The notes under the pieces: model-generated | Told to the model about the DNA's origin: nothing | Seen by the model: only the letters and a program-made list of their open reading frames with translations | The model's database searches: none | Origin: Pseudanabaena minima | GTDB taxonomy: Bacteria; Cyanobacteriota; Cyanobacteriia; Pseudanabaenales; Pseudanabaenaceae | Assembly: GCF_051131155.1 (NCBI RefSeq) | Contig: NZ_CP159508.1 | Coordinates: 3,782,001-3,846,000 of the forward strand | Direction of reading: 5' to 3' | Length of the DNA: 64,000 nucleotides | Shown here: in pieces, positions 1 to 6,981 of the stretch | Layout: each line of letters opens with the position of its first letter | Numbering within the stretch: the first letter of the stretch is position 1 | Position numbers and translations under genes: made by a program

Positions 1-177
1 TTGGCTGTTAGCGATTAGCTTTTAGCGATTAGCTTTTAGCGACTAGCGATTAGCTTTTCCAAATATATTTTAAAAGCCTCGCAAAGCGAGGCTTTTAAAA
101 TATATTTGAGTTTACCAAGAGTGCAAAGCACTCTAACAAGCTAACAGCTAATCGCTAAAAGCCAACAGCTAATAGCC
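1..177. repeat. Nested inverted repeat at left edge
   Basis: A perfect 22-bp stem with a 3-nt loop (61-107, core gcctcgc-aaa-gcgaggc) is flanked by short tandem repeats of the unit agcgattagctttt on the left (2-58) and by their inverted counterpart on the right (137-176). The whole block can fold into one long interrupted palindrome. It lies just downstream of the minus-strand gene ending at 178 and may act as its terminator. It could also be an intergenic repeat element. Confidence 0.7.
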
Positions 178-795
178 TTATCTCAAGAAACAAGCATGAA
201 GCCACATCACCAACAAAATAATCACCATTTGGATCGAGCTAGGAAAAAATCCATCACCGACCAAACGGGACAGTACTAAAACTTGATTAGTCAAAGCTGC
301 TAATATGACACCGATCGTAATTCCTGATAGGGAGATTAGCAAAGCTCGTCCAAAGCGATTTTCTTTACGGGTAAGCAAATAAACACTAGCAATTAACCCA
401 AAGGATAACCATGTAGTAGCTGCGGGAACGAAAAAGCTTACTGCACCCAATCCCGTAAAAATTCCCAACGAAATATAAATATCTTTTTGGCTTGGGGTGT
501 CTAATAGCCTCGACAACCAAGATGGTGCGCGTCGCTGCGTATTGTTTTGCATCGCAGCAGGGATCGCTGTAGACAGACGTTCAGGATAGCGGATACGATC
601 AGGTACAGCAATCTTGCCTTCTTTACGGGCGCGTAAACGATCCATAAGGATGGCATCGTAAGCAACCTCGATCGCTTCTTGTTGCGACTCGTCCCCCTCA
701 TATTCGCGCAATAGGCGATCGCGTGCATCGCGCACTTCCTCAAAGGAGGCTTCGTCATTGACTCCTAGTTTTTCGTAGGGAGTTGGTTCGCTCAT
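178..795 (-). CDS. CPP1-like J-domain-related membrane protein
   Basis: The protein has 205 residues if translation starts at the internal Met (MSEPTPYEKLGV), which I prefer because the 19 residues upstream look non-conserved. The N-terminal ~65 residues resemble a degenerate J domain (PYEKLGVNDEASFEEV...) without an HPD motif. The C-terminal half has about three to four hydrophobic segments. This is the layout of the cyanobacterial and chloroplast CPP1 family (DUF3353), a chaperone-like family that stabilises protochlorophyllide oxidoreductase in plants. The same role here is inference from family membership. The gene stands alone, transcribed leftward. Confidence 0.75.
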   Translation of the reverse strand: MSEPTPYEKLGVNDEASFEEVRDARDRLLREYEGDESQQEAIEVAYDAILMDRLRARKEGKIAVPDRIRYPERLSTAIPAAMQNNTQRRAPSWLSRLLDTPSQKDIYISLGIFTGLGAVSFFVPAATTWLSFGLIASVYLLTRKENRFGRALLISLSGITIGVILAALTNQVLVLSRLVGDGFFPSSIQMVIILLVMWLHACFLR

Positions 796-971
796 TTTTC
801 CAACTATGAATGTTTGTAGAGTTCGCTGTATATTTACTGAAAAAGTAGGCAAGCAACTGAATCAGAAAATAATATGTAGCTTAATGTCTAAACATAGTAT
901 AACGTCTGCTTTCAAATACGTATCTAAACTTTGTGAATATCAATAAGAGTCTGTCACTGTGAGACGGACTT

Positions 972-1676
972 TTATGAATTATGGCTATATTTTTGTAAGA
1001 TCCATGCCCCAACTTCTGATTGAGATTTTTCGCGACTGAGTTTTAGGGCGGCTTCGAGATCAGCGATCGCTAAGCCACCTAACAATTTTGATACGGTAAT
1101 TTGCCGACTGCCACCATTCTCTAGCATTTCTAAAGCAATAATTTTCACCTCTTGGACATCAACTACCCAATATTCACTAGTCCCCAGTTGTTCATAAAGT
1201 AATCGCTTCTTACCTAAATCATCGCCGATGGTAGAACTAGATATTTCAATTACCAAATTCGGTACAGGCGATTCATCAAGACTAACAATAGAACTGCTGT
1301 GAGGTGCAAGGACTGATATTTCCCCAACATAGTAGGAAATATCTGGCTGACAACCTTGGACTCCTGTTTTGACATAACTAGCATTAAGTAATCCTACAAT
1401 CGGAATATTTTTTAATGTGCAGTATAGGGCAATCGCAAAATAAACAATGCCATTATCTTTTGCATGTTCAGAGCCAACAGGCATAGTTTCAATCCTCATT
1501 TGCTTAATTTGATTTTTGTCGAAGTAGCATCGAGCTTCTGCATATTGAGGATTTTCAAGAATCTGCACAAACTCATCCCATGTAGCGCTAATCCACTGAT
1601 CAGTGATGAGTGACAAAGATATTGAATCTTCTGGTTTTGTTTTTTGTGTGATGGAGGGAGGGGCGATCGCTGACAT
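972..1676 (-). CDS. Uma2-family PD-(D/E)XK nuclease-fold protein
   Basis: This 234-residue protein shows the DUF820/Uma2 pattern: an N-terminal W-DEF-L segment, a central PDISYYVG strand with the catalytic-type Asp, then NLVIEISSS and the GKKRLLYEQLGTSEYWVVD block that closes the fold. Family members are very abundant in cyanobacteria and have a restriction-endonuclease-like core, but their biological role is largely unknown. A GGAGC stretch precedes the ATG at a reasonable distance. The gene is monocistronic, with repeat elements upstream. Confidence 0.85.
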   Translation of the reverse strand: MSAIAPPSITQKTKPEDSISLSLITDQWISATWDEFVQILENPQYAEARCYFDKNQIKQMRIETMPVGSEHAKDNGIVYFAIALYCTLKNIPIVGLLNASYVKTGVQGCQPDISYYVGEISVLAPHSSSIVSLDESPVPNLVIEISSSTIGDDLGKKRLLYEQLGTSEYWVVDVQEVKIIALEMLENGGSRQITVSKLLGGLAIADLEAALKLSREKSQSEVGAWILQKYSHNS

Positions 1677-1699
1677 TTATTAGGCTCCTAAAAAATTAG

Positions 1700-1806
1700 C
1701 GTAATACCAATTCACAAAAGTATCGTTACACTTGTGTAAATTAAAAACCAAATCCAGTAAGGGTTTCAAAACACAAAATAGCGTAGCCATTTTGTGTTTT
1801 GGCTTA
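1700..1806. repeat. Palindromic element family D, copy 1
   Basis: It begins with taataccaattcacaaaag and a short inverted repeat, followed by the conserved segment aaaccaaatccagtaagg, and ends in a hairpin whose arms are aaaacacaaaatagc and gccattttgtgtttt (one mismatch). The same order of motifs recurs at 11495-11602 and in part at 44095 and 38375. It lies upstream of the Uma2 gene. Confidence 0.75.
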
Positions 1807-1912
1807 ACAGAATGAAAAACACAAAGTTTCCTTTATCCTAATTAACATTTTTGCAATATCTTGAACAAGTCTTCATTTTTTGACTGAGTAATCCTAAAAA
1901 TTGATTAAACAT

Positions 1913-2016
1913 AGCAAAGCAAGTTTTGCTTAGGATATAAAACCCAAGAATCGAGTGGCGGCGCGAAGCGCCGCCACTCGATTCTTGGGTTTTGGTTTGT
2001 ACTAGCTAACTCTTTT
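1913..2016. repeat. Palindromic element family B, copy 1
   Basis: A perfect 26-bp stem with a GAA loop (1939-1993) has outer bases aaaaccc/gggtttt and an apical cggcgcgaagcgccg. The flanks ttgcttaggatat and ggtttgtactagctaactc match those of the copies at 32740 and 63405. With copy D1 it fills the 426-bp gap 1677-2102, where I see no gene. Confidence 0.85.
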
Positions 2017-2102
2017 TTTGCGATATATTTGCTATATATATTGTGAATTAGTGAATCTTGACTGAGATATAAAAATTAAAGCTTTCTCTACAAAACGAAA
2101 AA

Positions 2103-2573
2103 ATGTTAAAGCTATTTAAATTTCCAGTTGCAAAAGTCGGAATCGAGAATAGCCAGAAAGGTTTGCTCAAAGCACTCCTTTGGTATAACGGATCTCTGCG
2201 TCCTCTGTTTGGACCTTCTCCTAGCTCCATGATCCCACTGAATTTAATGGCAGCGTTTTTTATTCATACCCATACTGATGCATCTATGCGTATCCTGCAT
2301 GGGTACACATCCTTGGGGTTAATTCCTGGACTATTTACTGTAATTTTAATGCTTCTCAAAAAAATCAGGATTGAACTTGTAATTACGGTTTTAGCAGTGA
2401 ATGCCATTTTCTTGGTTGTAAATACTTTAGTTGCGGTCAGCGCGATCGATATGCCCTACGGTCAAGTATTTCATGCTTTGATTTCTGCCATAATTCTTGG
2501 CAACTTCTTTCTTACCAATTGGCTAAATAAACTTTCAGCAGAACAACCGATGAAAGAATCAATAGAAAAGTAA
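2103..2573 (+). CDS. Small membrane protein of unknown function
   Basis: This 156-residue protein has an N-terminal ~40-residue segment (WYNGSLRPLFGPSPSS) followed by about four hydrophobic helices and a short charged tail. I do not recognise a named family. The His-rich stretch FFIHTHTDASMRILHG after the first helix could bind a metal or haem, but this is a guess. It is followed by 320 bp of hairpin-bearing intergenic DNA and has no close operon partner. Confidence 0.6.
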   Translation: MLKLFKFPVAKVGIENSQKGLLKALLWYNGSLRPLFGPSPSSMIPLNLMAAFFIHTHTDASMRILHGYTSLGLIPGLFTVILMLLKKIRIELVITVLAVNAIFLVVNTLVAVSAIDMPYGQVFHALISAIILGNFFLTNWLNKLSAEQPMKESIEK

Positions 2574-2894
2574 TTGAAAACTCAATATATAGCTAACACT
2601 GGTAGACAATCATACAGATGCGTCGCTTTGCGCTGCATCTGTTGATTTAAGTTCTGTGCTTTAAGCAAAACTTGCATTACTACATAAGATTTTATGGCGT
2701 TTTTCAAGCAAGCGAGGTACATAGGTTTGTCTCCCCAACTCGTACTTCACTAGACTGAATCAACGCTATAAATAGTTTTTGAGAGTGCGTCTCAAAGAGA
2801 TGCACTCTCAAAAACTATCTGAGATTGCTATACATGATCTGTCATCATGAAACGATCATTTTCTCTAAAAATTCTTTAATGTGGATCTGTCCCA
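2574..2894. other. Intergenic region upstream of sbtA with two hairpins
   Basis: There is no gene here. It contains a hairpin around cagatgc...gcatctg (2614-2641) and a 22-bp-stem hairpin at 2772-2818 (gagagtgc arms, AAA loop, one mismatch), which may terminate the upstream gene. The remaining AT-rich stretch to 2894 should hold the sbtA promoter; I see no convincing consensus for a known regulator. Confidence 0.6.
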
Positions 2895-3887
2895 ATGAAT
2901 TTAGACTTAATTATTTCTAACATCCTCAATCCGCCGATTTTGTTCTTTTTCTTAGGAATGTTGGCGGTTTTGATTAAATCAGATCTAGAGATTCCACCAC
3001 CGATCCCGAAATTGTTTTCTTTGTATTTGCTATTAGCGATCGGGTTTAAGGGTGGCGTGGAGCTAGTAAAGAGTGGGATCAGTCAAGAAGTAATTTTGAC
3101 GATGGCAGCCGCGATCCTGATGGCTTGTGTTGTACCTGTCTATTCATTTTTTATTCTTAAAATCAAACTTGACTCCTACAATGCCGCCGCGATCGCCGCA
3201 ACCTATGGCTCGATCAGTGCGGTTACTTTCATTACAGCTAGTTCATTTTTGGGGCAGCTAAACATTGCTTTTGATGGCTATATGGTAGCGGCTTTAGCGC
3301 TGATGGAGTCTCCTGCGATTATTGTGGGACTGATTCTTGTGAGCCTATTTACTGCCGAGGAAAAAGCCAAAAAAGGTGAAACTAGTGAATTTGCATGGTC
3401 AGAAGTACTCCGTGAAGCTTTTCTCAATAGCTCGGTATTTCTGCTCGTCGGTAGTTTGATTATTGGCTGCTTGACTGGCGAAAGAGGTTGGCATGTGTTG
3501 TCACCTTTTACCCAAGATATGTTTTATGGTGTACTGACTTTCTTCTTGATGGATATGGGCTTAGTCGCCGCAAAACGAATTAAGGATTTGCAAAAAACAG
3601 GTGTTTTCTTAATAGCCTTTGCGGTTTTGATGCCGATCTTGAATTCTGGTGTAGGAATTGCGATCGCTAAGTTAATTTCGATGTCGCAGGGGGACGCACT
3701 GTTATTTGCAGTCCTCTGTGCTAGTGCTTCGTATATCGCTGTACCTGCCGCCATGCGTCTGACTGTACCAGAAGCCAATCCTAGCCTCTATGTATCAACG
3801 GCTTTAGCCGTCACATTTCCCTTCAATATTATTGTCGGGATTCCGCTGTATATGTACGTGATTAATATGTTTTGGGTAACAACTTAG
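2895..3887 (+). CDS. sbtA: SbtA sodium-dependent bicarbonate transporter
   Basis: SbtA imports HCO3- with Na+ across the cytoplasmic membrane as part of the CO2-concentrating mechanism. The 330-residue sequence is almost entirely hydrophobic, with about ten membrane segments. It shows the family N terminus (NPPILFFFLGMLAVLIKSDLEIP), GFKGGVEL, and a second inverted half with FFLMDMGLVAAKR and CASASYIAVPAAMR. It is somewhat shorter than the Synechocystis protein (about 374), chiefly in the cytoplasmic loop between halves. An sbtB-like gene follows 80 bp downstream on the same strand, the usual partner arrangement. Confidence 0.93.
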   Translation: MNLDLIISNILNPPILFFFLGMLAVLIKSDLEIPPPIPKLFSLYLLLAIGFKGGVELVKSGISQEVILTMAAAILMACVVPVYSFFILKIKLDSYNAAAIAATYGSISAVTFITASSFLGQLNIAFDGYMVAALALMESPAIIVGLILVSLFTAEEKAKKGETSEFAWSEVLREAFLNSSVFLLVGSLIIGCLTGERGWHVLSPFTQDMFYGVLTFFLMDMGLVAAKRIKDLQKTGVFLIAFAVLMPILNSGVGIAIAKLISMSQGDALLFAVLCASASYIAVPAAMRLTVPEANPSLYVSTALAVTFPFNIIVGIPLYMYVINMFWVTT

Positions 3888-3967
3888 ACGCTATTGACGG
3901 CATAAAACGTCGTCATTCGTTTGGGCTTAGACAAGAAATTTAGTAGGAACTTAGTAGAAATAAAATC

Positions 3968-4273
3968 ATGCAAGCTGTTAAAAGAATCGAAATTGTATCT
4001 GATTCTGTTGAGTCGCACAAAATCATTAAGGTTTTAGAAAAAGTTGGAGTTCTGAACTACACCGTGATTCGCAATGTCGTCGGAAAGGGAGTCAGTGGAA
4101 CGAATTCAGGCGATCTCGATATGAGTATGTTGGAAAATGACTATGTGATAGCTTTCTTTTTGGAAGACAAAACGAAAACTTTGGTGGAAAAGCTGAAGCC
4201 AGTCACCAAAAAGTTTGGTGGAGTTTGTTATATCTCTGATGCGGTCGCGATTAATGCCGCAAGTGCAACCTAA
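3968..4273 (+). CDS. sbtB: SbtB-like PII-family regulator of SbtA
   Basis: SbtB is a PII-like trimeric protein that binds adenyl nucleotides and modulates SbtA. This 101-residue copy has the ferredoxin-like PII fold pattern: strand MQAVKRIEIV, helix SHKIIKVLEKVGVLNYTVIRNVVGKG, a short T-loop region, then ENDYVIAFFLED and GGVCYISDAVAI. It ends AINAASAT, so it has no C-terminal cysteine-containing extension of the kind (R-loop) described for Synechocystis SbtB. It is co-directional with sbtA and probably cotranscribed. Confidence 0.88.
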   Translation: MQAVKRIEIVSDSVESHKIIKVLEKVGVLNYTVIRNVVGKGVSGTNSGDLDMSMLENDYVIAFFLEDKTKTLVEKLKPVTKKFGGVCYISDAVAINAASAT

Positions 4274-4279
4274 ATAAAT

Positions 4280-4391
4280 TGAGTTAGATATCACCATTTG
4301 CGACGTGCGAAGCACGCCGCAAATGGTGAAAAATGGTAAGAATCGCTTAGCGATTCTTACCATTTTTCACTTCCGTCGAACTCTCGTTAGT
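4280..4391. repeat. Double-hairpin element family C, copy 1
   Basis: Two stem-loops lie side by side: accatttgcgacgtgc-gaa-gcacgccgcaaatggt (one mismatch) and aatggtaagaatcgc-tta-gcgattcttaccatt. The outer ends gagttagatatc and ttccgtcgaactctcgtta match, in reverse orientation, the ends of the copy at 50722. It separates sbtB and the convergent murJ and ends at the murJ stop codon, so it could serve as a bidirectional terminator. Confidence 0.85.
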
Positions 4392-6092
4392 TTAACGTCG
4401 TGAAAACCGACGCTTGATTTGATCAGTGAGAGCTTTGATTTCAGGGATTTTCAGTTGCACAGCGATCGCCCCGAAAATAGTAAACCCGACGGCACTGGCG
4501 ATCGCTAAATCACCTAGTTTTGCTCCAAATTTTAAGAAAGGACTGAGGCTTTCCAAGCTTTGGCTGAGTAAATGATAAGTCCCCCAACTCGCCCCACCAG
4601 CGATCGCACTAGCAATGATTAAACCCAAAATCGTTATGCTCCAGCTTTTTAGCGGCATTCCATTCAGGCGGCGATCGAGAAAATAGAGCATCACCACCAT
4701 CGAGATCACATTCACAGCAACAGTTGCCAAAACTAGCCCCACTGCACCAAATCTTGAGACTAGCAAATAATCAAAGAGTCCATTAAAGAAAATATTGACA
4801 ACGCTGATTTTAAAAGGTGTGTCGCCATCGCCGAGGGCATAAAATACCCGCACCAATACATCGCGACCTAAGTACACAAACATCCCTACCGCATATGCCA
4901 TTAATACCATCGCCGTTAGTTGCGAAGCTTCCGCATCGAAGGCAAAGCGTTCATAAACTACCTGTGAGATGGGTAAAGCCAGCGCTACCATCACCGCACT
5001 AATCGGTAACATTGTCAGCGCCGTGAGCATTAAACCCTGACGAATACGCTGTTTCAGTTCATCCCAGTTCGCAGGATCAGTGAGCTTTGATAGTACAGGA
5101 AACAAGGGAACTAAAATCACATTCGACAAGATTCCTAGAGGAGTTTGTACTAGCAAACCTGCATAGCCCATTGCTGACACTGCCGCTGCCGCATTGGGAA
5201 TGAATGAAGCAAAAAATAAATCTGTCCAGACATTAATTTGCAGCATCCCCGATGAAAAGGTCGCAGGAAGCATGATTTTTATTACTTCTTTAACTTCAGG
5301 ACGCTGAAAGTCAAACCTGAGCTTAAAGCCGCCCATCCCAGCCTTAATCTGCACAGGCAATTGCACTAGCCATTGCAGAACTGCTCCAGCCAGAGTTGAC
5401 CATGCTAAGACTGCACCACCCAACATCGCATTTTCAGGCAACAACATTTTGCTACCCATTGCCCAAAATAAGCCGCCGATGCCAATTAACACGGTCAAAC
5501 TGGAAAATATGGGGCTGACAGAAGGCAACCAGTAAGCATCCGCCGCATTTAATGCTCCAAATCCGATCCCCACCAGCCCTGCTAAGACTGCCATTGGAGC
5601 CATGATCTGAAATTGCTGAATCGCGATATCTTTAGTAATCTTCAGATTTTGAATATCTTCAGGGGTGATCCCTTTGGCAAGCAAAGTAGCTTCAGGTACG
5701 AATAATCCAGGGGCGACGAGGTGCAGCAATGGTTCCGCGAAAATCACCAACGCAATGCTCACCAGCAATAAAATTCCTGTAACGATCGTGGTGATGCTAT
5801 CGATGATGGCGGCAACTTCGCGGCGATCGCGTTTGGATAGCACACTCACAATCGCGCTGTGAAATGGTCCATTAATGCCACCTAGCAAGATCAGCAAGAA
5901 GCCAGGGATCACGTAGGCAAAGTTATACGCGCCATAGGCTGTACCGTTACCAAAAGCGGCGGCGATCGCCACTTGCCGCAGTAATCCAAATATTTTGCTC
6001 ACTAACGTTGCGATCGCCACAATCGTTGCGATATTCAGTAACGAACGCTTCGTAGGTTGAGTGGATTGTGATTCCTGCGATTTCGTGATCAT
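4392..6092 (-). CDS. murJ: MurJ lipid II flippase
   Basis: MurJ (MviN) moves lipid-linked peptidoglycan precursor across the cytoplasmic membrane. The protein (566 residues from the ATG at 6092; a TTG eight codons upstream with AAGGA is an alternative) has about 14 hydrophobic segments. Family motifs visible are ATLVSKIFGLLRQVAIAAAFG, PGFLLILLGGINGPFHSAIV, GFGALNAADAYWLPSVSPI and VYERFAFDAEAS. Length is normal. It converges with sbtB and is upstream-isolated, with petF co-directional behind a terminator. Confidence 0.95.
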   Translation of the reverse strand: MITKSQESQSTQPTKRSLLNIATIVAIATLVSKIFGLLRQVAIAAAFGNGTAYGAYNFAYVIPGFLLILLGGINGPFHSAIVSVLSKRDRREVAAIIDSITTIVTGILLLVSIALVIFAEPLLHLVAPGLFVPEATLLAKGITPEDIQNLKITKDIAIQQFQIMAPMAVLAGLVGIGFGALNAADAYWLPSVSPIFSSLTVLIGIGGLFWAMGSKMLLPENAMLGGAVLAWSTLAGAVLQWLVQLPVQIKAGMGGFKLRFDFQRPEVKEVIKIMLPATFSSGMLQINVWTDLFFASFIPNAAAAVSAMGYAGLLVQTPLGILSNVILVPLFPVLSKLTDPANWDELKQRIRQGLMLTALTMLPISAVMVALALPISQVVYERFAFDAEASQLTAMVLMAYAVGMFVYLGRDVLVRVFYALGDGDTPFKISVVNIFFNGLFDYLLVSRFGAVGLVLATVAVNVISMVVMLYFLDRRLNGMPLKSWSITILGLIIASAIAGGASWGTYHLLSQSLESLSPFLKFGAKLGDLAIASAVGFTIFGAIAVQLKIPEIKALTDQIKRRFSRR

Positions 6093-6179
6093 ATCGTTTT
6101 CTTCGTTGCGAGACAAAATTGGTGAGGTTCCTTACAATTTAGATTCTGAGAAATGTAACATCAAATCATGACACAGACT

Positions 6180-6228
6180 AAAAAACTCCGAGCGTTGTAC
6201 ATAAAGTACTAGCGATCGGAGCTTTTAA
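6180..6228 (-). terminator. Terminator downstream of petF
   Basis: On the minus strand a GCTCCGA...TCGGAG stem is followed by a run of T, placed about 20 bp after the ferredoxin stop codon. Confidence 0.6.
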
Positions 6229-6249
6229 AATATTTATGCAAAGAAGCGA

Positions 6250-6549
6250 TTAGTAGAGAGCTTCTTCTTGGTGGGTCAAGATTTCACAATCAGACTGAGC
6301 ATAGGTTACGCAAAGAAGAGCGTAGCCAGCTTCGATTTGTTCGTCATCCAAGAAGGACTGATCGCCTTGATCGATATCACCCTTAACGATTTTGCCAGCG
6401 CAGGAAGAGCAAGCACCAGCGCGACAGGAGTAAGGAAGATCGATGCCTTGAGCTTCAGCAACGTCAAGAATGTACTCATCAGAAGGAACTTCGATAGTCT
6501 TATCAAGCCCTTCAGCTTCGTTAATCAGTCTTACTTTGTAGGTAGCCAT
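6250..6549 (-). CDS. petF: Plant-type [2Fe-2S] ferredoxin
   Basis: This is a 99-residue photosynthetic-type ferredoxin accepting electrons from photosystem I and feeding FNR and other reductases. Cluster ligands are Cys42, Cys47, Cys50 and Cys80 (motif CRAGACSSC and LLCV). The start MATYKVRLINEAEG is the standard one; the longer reading frame upstream is not. The C terminus EILTHQEEALY is typical. It is monocistronic, with a terminator just downstream, consistent with an abundantly expressed gene. Confidence 0.95.
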   Translation of the reverse strand: MATYKVRLINEAEGLDKTIEVPSDEYILDVAEAQGIDLPYSCRAGACSSCAGKIVKGDIDQGDQSFLDDEQIEAGYALLCVTYAQSDCEILTHQEEALY

Positions 6550-6930
6550 GTATGTAATAAACCTCTTAAAGATTGCAGCCAAAAAAATAAACGAGGGCTT
6601 GAATTTGTACCCTATTAAAGGCACTCAGCCAAGTTACGTTTATTTCAATCACCCACAAGGGTATCAACACGCATCATATCGCTCTTGGCATCCAAGCGAA
6701 CAACTAGCTTTTTATTTCTATCATTGGTTATAGGTGATAGTTATCGATCGCTTTCAAGCTCATCTGATTATCTCAAATTCAATCTAGGAGAAGATTCCAG
6801 CCGTTTTAAACAAGTATTAAAATGATGAGTTTTCGTTTGTATTTTAATTTTTTTAATAAGTTTTTCTAATCTTATCCGCAGACATAATCACAGACTAGTT
6901 TTTGATATGAAAATTCAATCAATGATTAGC

Positions 6931-6981
6931 CCTTAAATAAAGAAGAAGGGACGCAATGCGTCCCTTCTTCTTTATTTAAGG
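6931..6981 (-). terminator. Perfect hairpin at the glyS stop codon
   Basis: A perfect 24-bp stem with AAT loop (arms rich in aaataaagaagaaggg) overlaps the last codons and the stop of glyS. It is probably the glyS terminator. Such stop-codon-containing hairpins recur in the window. Confidence 0.75.

Noticed and set aside
2048..2230. Minus-strand 60-residue frame overlapping the small membrane protein
   Set aside because: It is antisense to the start of the membrane protein gene and lacks any ribosome binding site or family match.
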